Shown here: positions 26,607 through 36,372 of the stretch, one piece after another
Position numbering within the stretch: the first letter of the stretch is position 1
Layout of the letters: each line of letters opens with the position of its first letter
Source: Parvibaculum sp.
GTDB lineage: Bacteria; Pseudomonadota; Alphaproteobacteria; Parvibaculales; Parvibaculaceae
DNA: 57,185 nucleotides
Direction of reading: 5' to 3'
Assembly: GCF_030694575.1 (NCBI RefSeq)
Contig: NZ_JAUYUS010000092.1
Span: forward strand, 1 to 57,185
The notes under the pieces: model-generated
What the model was told of the DNA's origin: nothing
The model's database searches: none
Seen by the model: the letters and a program-made list of their open reading frames with translations, nothing else
Translations under genes and position numbers: made by a program

Positions 26607-28346
26607 ATGAAGCTGACGCGAATTCTGGCGGCGCTGGGCGTATTGACGGTCGTTCTGCTGCTTCTCTTCGCGGGCTTCGCTCAATGGTGGCAGGAGAAAG
26701 AACCCTCTCCCTTCATGGTGGCCGCGGCCAACCCCTATGCGACCGAGGCAGGCGCGGAAATCCTGCGGCAGGGCGGCAGCGCGGTCGATGCCGCCATCGC
26801 CGTGCAGGCAGTGCTGTCGCTGGTCGAGCCGGAATCCTCCGGCCTCGCGGGCGGCGCCTTCATGCTGCATTTCGACAAGGGAGAGGACCGGCTCGACGCC
26901 TATGACGGCCGCGAGACGGCGCCCAAGGGCGCGACGCCCGCGCTCTTTCTCGACGGGAACGGCGAGCCCCTCCCCTTTCTCGACGCGATGATAAGCGGAC
27001 GCTCGGTCGGCACGCCCGGCGTCGTCAAGATGCTGTGGCTGGCGCATAGCGAACACGGCAAGCTCGAATGGGCAAAGCTCTTCCAGCCCGCCATAAAGCT
27101 CGCAGAGGAAGGGTTTCAGGTGGCGCCGAAACTGGCGCAGGCGATCGCGCGCGACCCGGTGCTGATGCAAATGCCGGTGGCGCAGGATTATTTCTACCGC
27201 AAGGACGACAAGGACGGCGGCGCGCGCGTGCCTTACGGCGAAGGCGAAACGCTGACGAACCCCGCTTACGCGGCGACGCTGAAACTCATCGCGGAGAAGG
27301 GCTGGCAGGGCTTCTACGAGGGGCCGGTCGCCGAGGAAATCGTGACGGCGGTGCAGAACGCGCCGGCGCGGCCCGGTACGCTGACGCTCGACGACCTCGC
27401 CGGCTACGAAGCGAAGAAGCGCGAGCCGCTTTGCGCGCCCTACCGCGCGTACCGCGTCTGCTCGATGCCGCCGCCGACATCGGGCGGGCTCACGGCGCTG
27501 CAGATTCTCGGCATCCTCGAAAATTACGACCTGCGCGGGATGGAACCGATGACGCTGACCTCGGTGCATTTCATTGCCGAGGCGGAGAAGCTCGCTTATG
27601 CCGACCGCGACAAATATATCGGCGACCCGGATTTCGTGGAGGTTCCCGTCGAGGCCATGCTCGACAAGGATTATCTAAAGTCCCGCGCCGATCAGATCGA
27701 CGCCAGCCTCTCGATGGGCAAGGCCAAGGCCGGACGGCTGAAGGACGAACGCGCCTTCAACTGGGGTCTCAACCAGCCGGTCGACCGGCCCTCCACCAGT
27801 CATTTCAGCATCGTCGACAGCGACGGCAATGTGGTTTCCATGACCACCTCCGTCGAAGGCCCGTTCGGCGCGCATCTGATGGCGGGCGGCATGATCCTGA
27901 ACAACCAGCTCACCGACTTCTCCTTCTCGCCGGAGGAAGACGGCCGGCCTGTGGCGAATGCGGTGGCGGCGGGCAAGCGGCCCCGTTCGTCCATGACGCC
28001 GGTCATCGTGTTCGACGAGGATGGCGCCTTCCGCGCCGTCATCGGCTCGCCCGGCGGCAGCCGCATCATCGGTTATGTGACGCAGACGCTGATCGCGCTG
28101 ATCGACTGGGACATGAGCATGAAGGAGGCGATCGCCCTGCCGCGCTTTCTCGACCGGAACGGCGCGCTGGAAATCGAGGCCGGTACGGATCTGGAGGCGC
28201 TGGCGCCGCAGCTCGGACAGCTTGGCCACAAGGTGGAGATACGTCCGCAGATGAGCGGGCTGCACGGCATTCTCGTGACGCAGCACGGGCTTGAGGGAGC
28301 CGCCGATCCGCGGCGCGACGGTACGGTGATTTCGGAGCAGCCCTAA
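26607..28346 (+). CDS. ggt: Gamma-glutamyltranspeptidase
   Basis: This 579-residue proenzyme transfers or hydrolyses gamma-glutamyl groups, for example of glutathione, in the periplasm. The N-terminal hydrophobic stretch (residues about 5-26) serves as signal or anchor. Family segments seen are GGSAVDAAIAVQ near residue 55, SSGLAGGAF and PPPTSGG. The autocatalytic nucleophile is T397 in RPSTSHFSIVD, giving a large and a small subunit. GSPGGSRII is in the small subunit. The start has AAAGGGAG upstream. Its TAA stop overlaps the glk stop on the other strand by four bases. Confidence 0.93.
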   Translation: MKLTRILAALGVLTVVLLLLFAGFAQWWQEKEPSPFMVAAANPYATEAGAEILRQGGSAVDAAIAVQAVLSLVEPESSGLAGGAFMLHFDKGEDRLDAYDGRETAPKGATPALFLDGNGEPLPFLDAMISGRSVGTPGVVKMLWLAHSEHGKLEWAKLFQPAIKLAEEGFQVAPKLAQAIARDPVLMQMPVAQDYFYRKDDKDGGARVPYGEGETLTNPAYAATLKLIAEKGWQGFYEGPVAEEIVTAVQNAPARPGTLTLDDLAGYEAKKREPLCAPYRAYRVCSMPPPTSGGLTALQILGILENYDLRGMEPMTLTSVHFIAEAEKLAYADRDKYIGDPDFVEVPVEAMLDKDYLKSRADQIDASLSMGKAKAGRLKDERAFNWGLNQPVDRPSTSHFSIVDSDGNVVSMTTSVEGPFGAHLMAGGMILNNQLTDFSFSPEEDGRPVANAVAAGKRPRSSMTPVIVFDEDGAFRAVIGSPGGSRIIGYVTQTLIALIDWDMSMKEAIALPRFLDRNGALEIEAGTDLEALAPQLGQLGHKVEIRPQMSGLHGILVTQHGLEGAADPRRDGTVISEQP

Positions 28347-29347
28347 AGCGGGGCCTGCGCTGCGCGGGCAAGGCCGAGCAGCGCCGCATCCGTCCGCCCG
28401 ATGACGAAGACGGGTATGTCCGCGAGATAGGCGTCGAAGCGGCCCTTCGCCTCGAAGCGCGCGCGGAACAGCGTCTCGTCGAAAAGGCCCGGTCCGGCGG
28501 CAAGCCAGCCGGGCACAATGCCGCCGCCGATATAAATGCCACCGCGCGCACCGACAGTGAGCGCAAGATCGCCGGCCACGGCGCCGAGCCAGCCGCAGAA
28601 CAGCCGCACGGCCTCCACCGACAGGGGGCAGGTGCCTGCCCGCGCGCGCGCCGCGATTTCGGCGGGGGAGGGAGAAGGCCCGGCCGCCGCGCCGGAAAGC
28701 GCGGCAAGAGCGCCATAAAGCGTGACAAGGCCCGGACCCGACAACACGCGCTCGACCGAGACGTGGCCATAGATCCCCTGGAGGTGCTGGAGCACCAGCG
28801 CCTCGCGCGCATCGGATGGGGCGAGATCGACATGGCCGCCCTCGCCCGCCACCACGATGTCGCGGCCGCCATCGAAGACGAGCGTGGAGACGCCGAGGCC
28901 CGTACCCGCGCCGAGAATGCCGACCGGCGCGCCCGCGACGCCCTTGCGCAAGGGGCCGACGGAATGGAGGTCGCGTTCCGTGAGCGCGGGGATGGAGAGC
29001 GCCAGCGCCGCGAAGTCGTTCATCAGGCGAGGTTTCGCCATGCCCGTCACGCTCGTCAACGTTGCGGCCGTCACATCCCAAGGGCAATTCGTCATGGCGA
29101 TATGCGCGGCCCCGCCCTCGCCCTGCACCGGCCCGGCGGCACAGGCAGCGACACCGGCCAGCGCCGGACGGCCCGCCTCGTCGAGGAAGCGGGTGAGCGC
29201 CAGGTCGAGGCGGGCATAATCCGCGGTCTGGAAAATGGTGGGCTGAGAAAGTTCGATGACGCCGTCCCGCGCCACGGCCAGGGCGAAGCGCGCATTGGTG
29301 CCGCCTATATCGGCGACGAGCAGCGATGCCTCCCCCGGCAAAATCAC
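28343..29347 (-). CDS. glk: Glucokinase (bacterial Glk family)
   Basis: This 334-residue enzyme phosphorylates glucose with ATP in the cytosol. The phosphate-binding DIGGTNARFAL motif is at the N-terminus. Downstream are MNDFAALALSIP, GAGTGLGVSTL, and the sugar-binding GEGGHVDLAP. The start chosen is GTG 29345-29347, overlapping the otsA stop (GTGA), because it places the DIGGTN motif about 13 residues in, as usual. A longer reading from a TTG at 29413 is unlikely. It is the last gene of the trehalose operon, where it could recycle glucose released by trehalose breakdown. Confidence 0.92.
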   Translation of the reverse strand: MILPGEASLLVADIGGTNARFALAVARDGVIELSQPTIFQTADYARLDLALTRFLDEAGRPALAGVAACAAGPVQGEGGAAHIAMTNCPWDVTAATLTSVTGMAKPRLMNDFAALALSIPALTERDLHSVGPLRKGVAGAPVGILGAGTGLGVSTLVFDGGRDIVVAGEGGHVDLAPSDAREALVLQHLQGIYGHVSVERVLSGPGLVTLYGALAALSGAAAGPSPSPAEIAARARAGTCPLSVEAVRLFCGWLGAVAGDLALTVGARGGIYIGGGIVPGWLAAGPGLFDETLFRARFEAKGRFDAYLADIPVFVIGRTDAALLGLARAAQAPL

Positions 29348-30741
29348 GATACGGCCGAGATCGTCCGTCGTCGCGTTACGGTCGCGAGCGTCGACATGAA
29401 GTCGTCGCGCCAATGGGCGACATCCTCGGCCTTCAGTCTTTTCATCAGCGCCTCGAAGCGTTCCCGGCGTTCCTGCAGGCTCATATAGCGCGCAATCTGC
29501 AGGGCATCCGCCACTCCCTTTGTGTCGTAGGGGTTCACGATAACCGCTTCGGGCATCTGATAGGAAGCCCCGGCGAAGCGCGAAAGGATGAGAACGCCCG
29601 GATTCTCCGGGTCTTGCGCCGCGACATATTCCTTGGCGACGAGGTTCATGCCGTCGCGGAGCGGGGTCACGAGGCCGATCTTGCTGGCGCGGTAGAGGCC
29701 GGCAAGCGCGCGGCGCGGCATGGGCTTGTTCAGATAGCGCAACGGCGTCCAGTCGAATTCGCCGAAGGTGCCGTTGACATGGCCCGAAAGTCCATCCAGT
29801 TCCTCGCGCATCTGGCGGTATTCCAGCACCTCGCCGCGCGAGGTGGCCGCAATCTGGAGGTAGGAGACCTCGCGCCGCGTCTCGGGATATTCGCGCAGCA
29901 GGCGCTCATAGGCGTGGAAGCGCTCGGCGATGCCTTTCGTATAGTCGAGACGGTCGACGCCGACGATCTGCGTGCGGTCGCCCAGCCCTTTGGTCACCTT
30001 GTCGTATTGGCGGCGGGCTTCCTTGTCCTGCGCGGCGATATTGGCGAAGCCTTCCGTATCGATGCCGATGGGGAAAGCGCGGACAGTGACCGTGCGGCCG
30101 AAACAATGGAGCTTGTCGCCATTCGCGATGCCGTTGGCCTCGCGGACCACATAATCGCGGAAACGCTCGACATCCTGCTCGGTCTGGAAACCCAGCACGT
30201 CATAGGCAAAGAGGCCGCGCACCATGGCGTCGTGATGCGGCAGCGCCGCCAGCACCTCGCGGGCCGGAAAAGGGATGTGAAGGAAAAAGCCGATCGGCTG
30301 CTCCGCGCCCATCTGCCGGAGTTCATTGCCGAAGGCGAGGAAGTGATAATCGTGGACCCAGATCGTGTCGTCCGCGCGCAGCAGCGGATAGAGCACGCGG
30401 GCGAATTTGGCGTTCACCCGCCGGTAGCCTTCGTAAAAGCGGCGGTCGAAGGCCGTGAGGTCGATCCGGTAGTGGAAGAGCGGCCAGAGGCAGCGGTTGG
30501 CGAAGCCGTTATAGTAGTCCTCATATTCGTCGGGGGTGAGATCGACAGTGGCAAGTTCGAGGCTCCCGGCATCCTCGATCGAGGCGTAGTCGACCGCGCG
30601 CCTGTCCGTCTTGCCGCTCCAGCCGTACCAGAGCCCGCCGCGCGCCCGCAGCGCATCCACCAGCGCGACGGCGAGACCGCCCGCGCGCGCTGCATCCTTG
30701 ACCGGTCCGACACGATTGGAAACGACGACTAGCCGGCTCAT
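29344..30741 (-). CDS. otsA: Trehalose-6-phosphate synthase (GT20)
   Basis: This 465-residue cytosolic glycosyltransferase joins UDP-glucose and glucose-6-phosphate into trehalose-6-phosphate. The start is MSRLVVVSNRVGPV, then a GGLAVAL segment in the nucleotide/sugar site, WVHDYHF, GFFLHIPFP, VGVDRLDYTKGI with the Arg/Lys pair that binds UDP and phosphate, and TPLRDGMNLVAKEYVA. The ATG at 30739-30741 overlaps the GH15 stop (ATGA), and the stop overlaps the glk start (GTGA), so GH15, otsA and glk are tightly coupled. Confidence 0.95.
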   Translation of the reverse strand: MSRLVVVSNRVGPVKDAARAGGLAVALVDALRARGGLWYGWSGKTDRRAVDYASIEDAGSLELATVDLTPDEYEDYYNGFANRCLWPLFHYRIDLTAFDRRFYEGYRRVNAKFARVLYPLLRADDTIWVHDYHFLAFGNELRQMGAEQPIGFFLHIPFPAREVLAALPHHDAMVRGLFAYDVLGFQTEQDVERFRDYVVREANGIANGDKLHCFGRTVTVRAFPIGIDTEGFANIAAQDKEARRQYDKVTKGLGDRTQIVGVDRLDYTKGIAERFHAYERLLREYPETRREVSYLQIAATSRGEVLEYRQMREELDGLSGHVNGTFGEFDWTPLRYLNKPMPRRALAGLYRASKIGLVTPLRDGMNLVAKEYVAAQDPENPGVLILSRFAGASYQMPEAVIVNPYDTKGVADALQIARYMSLQERRERFEALMKRLKAEDVAHWRDDFMSTLATVTRRRTISAVS

Positions 30742-32549
30742 ACCTGTTCTTCCCACTTGCGGCTCAAACGCATCGCCGCGTTGATGATGCCGACAAGCGA
30801 GTAGGTTTGCGGAAAATTCCCCCAAAGTTCGCCGGTGGCCGGATCGATGTCTTCGGAGAGCAGACCCAAACTATTGCGGCATGCGAGAATGGATTCGAAA
30901 ATCTCTCGGGCTTCATCCGTCCTGCCGACACGGGCGAGGGCGTCTATGTACCAGAACGTGCAAATGTTGAATGCGTTCCCGGGCAACCCGAAATCGTCCG
31001 CCGTCGCGTAACGGAACATGTGCCGGCCGCGGCGGAGAGCCTTCTCGACCGCGAGAAGCGTGGACTGGAAACGCGGGTCCGAGGGGCGGATGAAATTGAC
31101 TTCCGCCATCAGCAAAAGACCTGCGTCGAATTGTTCGCCCTCAAAGCTTTCCGTAAACGCGCCGAGCTTTTCGCTCCATGCCCGCTCGCAGATGATCGCG
31201 TGGACCTCGTCGGCGAGCCGGCGCCAGTGGCGCGAGCGCTCGGTGAGGCCGAGATGTTCCGCGATGCGCGCGAGCCGGTCGCAGGCGGCCCAGCACATGA
31301 CGCTGGACGAGGTGTGAACGCGGGCGCGGGTGCGCAGTTCCCACATGCCGGCATCCGGCTGGTCGTGCATCGCATAGGCCCGCTCGCCGACCTTCTCGTA
31401 GCGCTCGAAATCGGCCATGGTCGCCCGTTGCAGCAGCCTTTCGTCGAAGAAGGACTGCGATGCGGCAAGTATTACATTGCCGTAGACGTCGTGCTGGAAA
31501 TGCTCATAGGCCTGGTTGCCGCGGCGGACGGGGCCCATGCCGCGATAACCCGGCAGCGTGTCGACGATGTCTTCGTTGAGACGGGTTTCGAGGCCGATGC
31601 CGTAAACCGGCTGGAGATGGCCGTCCGGTGCGGAACCGACGATGTTGTTGAGATAGCGGAGATAATTTTCCATCGTCTCGACCTCGGCCAGCGAGTTGAG
31701 CGCCCGGATCACGAAAAAAGCATCGCGCAGCCAACAGAAGCGGTAGTCCCAGTTGCGTTCCGTATCCGCCATTTCGGGAATGCTGGTCGTCAGCGCCGCG
31801 ACGATCGCGCCCGTCTCCTCATAGCAGCAGAGTTTCAGCGTGATGGCGGCGCGAATGACGGCCTGCTGCCATTCGAGCGGCAGGGCAAGGCGGCGCACCC
31901 AACGCTTCCAGTAATCCTCCGTCCGTTCCTCGAACTCGCGCGCGGTTTCCTCGACACCGCCGGTCAGCGTCTCGTCGGGGCCCATGATGAAGCTGATTGC
32001 GTTAGTCAGATTGAAGACCGTCTCGTCGAGCAGGTAGGTGAGGGGCGCATTGGTCGAGAGGCGGAGCGCCAAACCGCTGTGAAAAAACCGCACATGATGG
32101 CTGCCGCGCGTGACGCTGGGCTCCTGGGCGCCGTAGTTGAAGCCGGGGCGGAGCCTTATGCGGATGCGCGGCGAACCGGCGAGCGGCCGCACGCGGCGCA
32201 CCAGCGTCATGGGCTGGAAGATGCGTTCGCGCCGTGTGAAGCGCGGAGCGAAGTCGCAGATTTCGACGGCATTGCCGTCGCGGTCGGTGAGTTCGGTGAC
32301 GAGGACCGCTGTGTTCTCGCGGTAGAATTGCCGCGACGAGGCGGCATTTTCGATCTCGATGGACCAGAAGCCCCGCTCGGGGCGGTCCGCTTCGGGCTGC
32401 GAAGCAGCTTCCGGGCGGCCGTTGAGAAGATCGTAGAAGACCGGATCGCCATCCAGACGGGGCAGGCAGCACCAGACGATGCGTGCCCATTTGTCGATCA
32501 GGGCACCGAAGGTGCCGTTTCCGATAACTCCAAGATCAAGCGATGACAA
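30738..32549 (-). CDS. GH15 glycoside hydrolase (glucoamylase/trehalase-like)
   Basis: This 603-residue cytosolic enzyme has an N-terminal beta-sandwich (about 1-220) and a C-terminal (alpha/alpha)6 barrel (about 225-600). NWDYRFCWLRDAFF, GNQAYEHFQHDVYG, LLSEDIDPATGELWGNFPQTYS are the GH15 signature regions holding the catalytic acids. Bacterial GH15 members placed beside otsA include true trehalases, so trehalose hydrolysis is the leading idea; alpha-glucan hydrolysis is the alternative. Translation probably begins at TTG 32547-32549, with AGGA upstream. It sits between otsB and otsA, overlapping otsA by four bases. Confidence 0.9.
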   Translation of the reverse strand: MSSLDLGVIGNGTFGALIDKWARIVWCCLPRLDGDPVFYDLLNGRPEAASQPEADRPERGFWSIEIENAASSRQFYRENTAVLVTELTDRDGNAVEICDFAPRFTRRERIFQPMTLVRRVRPLAGSPRIRIRLRPGFNYGAQEPSVTRGSHHVRFFHSGLALRLSTNAPLTYLLDETVFNLTNAISFIMGPDETLTGGVEETAREFEERTEDYWKRWVRRLALPLEWQQAVIRAAITLKLCCYEETGAIVAALTTSIPEMADTERNWDYRFCWLRDAFFVIRALNSLAEVETMENYLRYLNNIVGSAPDGHLQPVYGIGLETRLNEDIVDTLPGYRGMGPVRRGNQAYEHFQHDVYGNVILAASQSFFDERLLQRATMADFERYEKVGERAYAMHDQPDAGMWELRTRARVHTSSSVMCWAACDRLARIAEHLGLTERSRHWRRLADEVHAIICERAWSEKLGAFTESFEGEQFDAGLLLMAEVNFIRPSDPRFQSTLLAVEKALRRGRHMFRYATADDFGLPGNAFNICTFWYIDALARVGRTDEAREIFESILACRNSLGLLSEDIDPATGELWGNFPQTYSLVGIINAAMRLSRKWEEQV

Positions 32550-32579
32550 AACCAGTTCCTGTCTGCTGTCTCCGATACA

Positions 32580-33341
32580 TCAGCCGGTGTCCGAAAGCAC
32601 CGACGCCACCTCTTTCAGCCAGTCTATGAACGCCTCGACGGAGGCCACGCGGTATTCGGCGCGGGAGGCTCCCGGCCCGATTTTTATCGTAACGCCTTTC
32701 AGCGCCCTGACGACCTCAAAGCCGTCCTCATCGGTGCGATCGTCGCCCGCGAAAACGGGAAGGCGGCCCGCGAAAGGTGGAACTTTCAGCAGGCTCTCGA
32801 TGGCGAAGCCCTTGTTCACATGGTCGGGCTTCACCTCCAGCACCATTTTTCCGTCGATGAGGTTGAGGCCGGAAGTGGCGGCGAAAGCGGCTTCCATCGC
32901 CGCACGGCATTCCATCTCGCGCTCCGGCGCCCGGCGATAATGAAGTGCGAGGGCGCCGGGTTTTGTTTCCAGAATGAGGCGTGGATCGCCCGCGACGAGC
33001 GGTGCGAGGGCGCGTTCGATCAGGGCGATGTCTTCCTCCTCCACCGGCGGATGGACATCCGCATCCGGGCGCTCGCGCAATTCAAGCCCATGCACACCGG
33101 CGCCCGGCAGCACGACGCCGAGAAGACGGTCGAGCTCGGCGAGCGGGCGGCCGGAGACGACCGCGACGGCGCCACCGAGGCCGTCGAGCAGGCCGGCGAG
33201 AACCCGCGGCATGGCCGCGTCCACCACCACCGCGTCCGGCGAGGGCGCCAGCTCTGTCAACGTACCGTCGAAATCGAGAAACAGCGCCCAGTCGCGTTGT
33301 GGGGCGGGCGGGGGAAGCCCGTCGTCTTTCATCAAATCCAT
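32580..33341 (-). CDS. otsB: Trehalose-6-phosphate phosphatase (HAD superfamily)
   Basis: This 253-residue enzyme removes the phosphate from trehalose-6-phosphate. The HAD motif I is LFLDFDGTLTEL (Asp nucleophile and second Asp), motif II is AVVSGRP, and the later motifs are in GFAIESLL (Lys) and FAGDDRTDEDGF (Mg-binding Asp residues). The start is at ATG 33339-33341; a second ATG three codons on is also possible. It follows the sensor kinase stop by eight bases and precedes GH15, within one operon. Confidence 0.93.
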   Translation of the reverse strand: MDLMKDDGLPPPAPQRDWALFLDFDGTLTELAPSPDAVVVDAAMPRVLAGLLDGLGGAVAVVSGRPLAELDRLLGVVLPGAGVHGLELRERPDADVHPPVEEEDIALIERALAPLVAGDPRLILETKPGALALHYRRAPEREMECRAAMEAAFAATSGLNLIDGKMVLEVKPDHVNKGFAIESLLKVPPFAGRLPVFAGDDRTDEDGFEVVRALKGVTIKIGPGASRAEYRVASVEAFIDWLKEVASVLSDTG

Positions 33342-33349
33342 TTCCACTT

Positions 33350-34864
33350 CTATCCCCGCGCCGCGGATGCGGCGGCAAGACTTTCGGCCTCGGCGCATTC
33401 GTAAAGCGTACCGGCGCCGTCCGGTATGCAGATGCGGAAGGTCGTTCCCGAGGCATCGCTTTTCAAGAGTTCGATATGGCCGCCATGAATGCGCGTGAGT
33501 TCGGCCGCGATGGCGAGGCCGAGGCCGGTACCGTCGGCGCGGGTGCCGCCGGAGAAGGCTTCGAAGAGATGTTCGCGCGCCTTGGCGGGAAGGCCGGGCC
33601 CTGTGTCCGACAGGTCGATATGGACGTGATCCTGCGCGCGCCAGGCGGCAATGCGAACCTCGCCGCCCTTCTGCCGGTCGGCCGGGCCATCGGTCAGCGC
33701 CTGCGCGGCATTGCGCATGAGATTGAGCAGGATACGGAACAACTGGTCGGGGTCCGCCTCCACTTCCAGATCCGCCGGCACGTCGTTCACCCAATGGACA
33801 AGTTCGCGCTCCGGCCAGGCGGCCTCGGCCACCTCGTCGGCGAAGGATGCGAGCGGGACGCGGCGGCGGCGCGGCGCGGTCTCCTCCGCGCGGCCGAATT
33901 TCAGGGAATTGGTGCAGAGCTCGATTGCGCGGTCGATGGAAGCGAAGAGGCGCGGCGCGAGATGCTGCACGGTCGGATCGTCGATGGCGCCGATGCGGTC
34001 GGAGATGAGCTGCGCGCTGGCGAGAATGTTGCGGAGATCGTGATTGATCTTGCTCACCGCGATACCTAGCGAGGCGAGATGCGCCTTCTGGCTCAGGGTC
34101 GCCCTGATTTCCTTCTGCATCAGCGACAACTCACGCTCGGCGACGCCGATCTCGTCCGCCCGCGCGGAAGGCGCCATGACGCGGCGCGCGTCTTCCGGAT
34201 TGTCGCGGAAGGCGACCATGTTGCCGGTGATGCGGCGCATCGGCCGGACAAGCACGAAATGAAGCACGACGAAGACGAGGCTTGCAGTGATGATCGAGAT
34301 GACGAGCGAAAGCAGAAAGATGTTCTTGCCGTAGCGCAGCATCGCGTGGCGGAGCGGCGTCTCGTTGAAGACGATCTCGATCGACTCGCCGGCGCCGAAG
34401 CGTGGGCTGCCTGTCACCAGGACAATCCGGCCATCGCCCGCGAAGACGGTTTCGAAAGCATCCATGATGAGGCGCATGGCCATGGCGTCGCGAAGGTCGA
34501 AACTCGTGTCGACCATGGGCGGCATGTCCTCGCTCAGCACCAGACGGCGGGCATCGTCGCGGCGGAGCGCAACGGCATAGACCTGCGCATTCTTCAGCAA
34601 TTCCTCGCGGAGCGCGGGCGACACCATATTATCGGGCCGCGCCTCGAGCGCGAGCGAGGCGATCTGCGCGGCGGCGAGGCGCTGCTCCAGCCAGTTCAGC
34701 CTGAAGTTCGCGACCGACGGCACGAAGATCAGCACTTCCGCCAGCATCACGAAGAGGATCGTGAGCACCAGGAGGCGGCGGGACAGCGAGCCGCGTAGCG
34801 GACGCGCGAGGCGCGGCCACCAGCCTTCCCTGATCCTGCAAGTATCGTCCGCCGTCGCTCTCAT
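33350..34864 (-). CDS. Orphan sensor histidine kinase heading the trehalose genes
   Basis: This 504-residue membrane-bound kinase has two membrane segments (about residues 31-50 and 182-205) that frame a periplasmic sensor region of about 130 residues. A HAMP-like linker then leads to a HisKA-type dimerisation helix with the phospho-acceptor H275 in KINHDLRN. The ATPase domain has N-box LLNLMRNAAQAL, DTGPGLP and GTGLGLAI. No response regulator is in the window. The stop is eight bases ahead of otsB, so the kinase is likely made with trehalose enzymes, and an osmotic or envelope-stress role is inferred. Confidence 0.9.
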   Translation of the reverse strand: MRATADDTCRIREGWWPRLARPLRGSLSRRLLVLTILFVMLAEVLIFVPSVANFRLNWLEQRLAAAQIASLALEARPDNMVSPALREELLKNAQVYAVALRRDDARRLVLSEDMPPMVDTSFDLRDAMAMRLIMDAFETVFAGDGRIVLVTGSPRFGAGESIEIVFNETPLRHAMLRYGKNIFLLSLVISIITASLVFVVLHFVLVRPMRRITGNMVAFRDNPEDARRVMAPSARADEIGVAERELSLMQKEIRATLSQKAHLASLGIAVSKINHDLRNILASAQLISDRIGAIDDPTVQHLAPRLFASIDRAIELCTNSLKFGRAEETAPRRRRVPLASFADEVAEAAWPERELVHWVNDVPADLEVEADPDQLFRILLNLMRNAAQALTDGPADRQKGGEVRIAAWRAQDHVHIDLSDTGPGLPAKAREHLFEAFSGGTRADGTGLGLAIAAELTRIHGGHIELLKSDASGTTFRICIPDGAGTLYECAEAESLAAASAARG

Positions 34865-34903
34865 CGTTCGGGTTTTCTCCGAAACCTGACGCTGCGGACG
34901 ATC

Positions 34904-36328
34904 TTAACCGAAGAGACCGAGAAAACGCACCAGCATCCGCGTCTTCGGGCTGAAGAGCGTGGGCGTGTAATAGCTGCCGGCGACGCGCTTGCTGATTTCC
35001 GACAGCGTCGGATAGGGCGCGATGACGCTTGCCATGGCGCTCAGTTTCAGCGCCTGCGACTTCGCCAGCACCCAGGGCAGGATCAGCTCGCCCGCATGAG
35101 GCCCGACGATCGTCGCGCCGAGCACGCGCGCATGCGTGTCGGTGACGACCTTGATGACGCCTTCCGTCTGCCGCTCGGCCTGGGCGCGGTCGTTCTCGGC
35201 GAGATGCCATCTGAGCACGTTGATCTTCATGTTGCGGTCGCGCGCGGAGACCTCCGTCTCGCCGACATGGGCAAGTTCCGGGTCGGTGAAGGTGACCCAC
35301 GGCACCGCGCTGTGATCGGCGCGGGCGGGAACGCGGAAGAGCGCATTGCGGATGACGATGCCCGCGTGATAACCGGCGACATGCGTGAACTGGAGGCCGC
35401 CAGCAACGTCGCCGACGCCGAAGACATGCTTGTTCGTCGTGCGCAGGCGGTCGTCGACCTTCAATCCGCGGTCGCTGTATTCGATGCCGGCCTTTTCGAG
35501 ATCGAGACCTTCGACATTGGCGCGGCGGCCGGTCGCGATCAGGATGTGCGAGCCCTCGACGGTGCGCTTCTCGCCCTTGTCGTCGATCTCGACGGAAATC
35601 CTTCCGGCCTCACCGGAGACGCTTGCGACCTTCACGCCTTCGAGAATCTCGATACCCTCGCGGCGAAGCCGGTCGATGACGATGGCCGAGAGCTCGGGGT
35701 CGTCGCGGTTGAAGGCGCGCAGTCCCTCCAGCACCGTCACGCGGGCGCCCAGGCGGCGATGCGCCTGCGCCATTTCCATGCCGATGGGGCCGCCGCCGAC
35801 GATGATGAGATGGCGCGGACACTCCCTGTTCTCGAACAGGTTTTCATTCGTGTAGAACGGCACCTTGTCGAGGCCGGGGATCGGCGGCACGGCCGCGCGC
35901 GAACCGGTGGCGACGACGAAGCGGCGCGCCGAGATTTCCGCGTTGCCGGCGATCACGGTGCCGCCGTCGCGGAAGCGGGCGTGGTCCTTGATAACGGTGA
36001 CGCCGAGCGCCTCGAAGCGCGCCACGGAATCGTTCGGCGCGATGGCGGCGATGACGCCGTGCACGTGATCCTGCACCTTGGCGAAATCCACTTTCGCCTT
36101 TGCGGGCGCGATGCCGAAGGGTTCGCCCTCACCCATGCCGTAGGCCTGTTTCGCCGCGGCGAGCAGCGCCTTCGACGGCACGCAGCCTGTGTTGAGGCAG
36201 TCGCCGCCCATCGCGTCCCGCTCGATCAGCACTGTGCGTGCGCCCATTTGCACTGCGCCCGCCGCGACCGACAGGCCGCCCGATCCCGCGCCGATGACAC
36301 AGATGTCAGCCTTGATCCGTTTGGCCAT
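34904..36328 (-). CDS. Mercuric-reductase-like FAD/NAD(P) disulfide oxidoreductase
   Basis: This 474-residue flavoprotein of the lipoamide dehydrogenase/MerA family has an FAD Rossmann motif GAGSGG near residue 13, the redox disulfide C44-x4-C49 in GGDCLNTGCVPSK, NAD(P)-binding GGGPIGMEMAQ and GVGDVAGGLQ. In the C-terminal PYPTLSE the usual active-site His is Tyr (Y439), as in MerA. However, the MerA C-terminal Cys pair and N-terminal HMA domain are missing, so Hg(II) reduction is doubtful. It sits after a TVP38 membrane protein, a combination seen in many bacteria. The start ATG 36328 has GAGAGGG upstream. Reading frame extending further upstream to 37525 is a shadow. Confidence 0.9.
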   Translation of the reverse strand: MAKRIKADICVIGAGSGGLSVAAGAVQMGARTVLIERDAMGGDCLNTGCVPSKALLAAAKQAYGMGEGEPFGIAPAKAKVDFAKVQDHVHGVIAAIAPNDSVARFEALGVTVIKDHARFRDGGTVIAGNAEISARRFVVATGSRAAVPPIPGLDKVPFYTNENLFENRECPRHLIIVGGGPIGMEMAQAHRRLGARVTVLEGLRAFNRDDPELSAIVIDRLRREGIEILEGVKVASVSGEAGRISVEIDDKGEKRTVEGSHILIATGRRANVEGLDLEKAGIEYSDRGLKVDDRLRTTNKHVFGVGDVAGGLQFTHVAGYHAGIVIRNALFRVPARADHSAVPWVTFTDPELAHVGETEVSARDRNMKINVLRWHLAENDRAQAERQTEGVIKVVTDTHARVLGATIVGPHAGELILPWVLAKSQALKLSAMASVIAPYPTLSEISKRVAGSYYTPTLFSPKTRMLVRFLGLFG

Positions 36329-36372
36329 GAGCCCTCTCGAGAATGTCCCGCCGCCCTTCGCGGGAGGATGAT

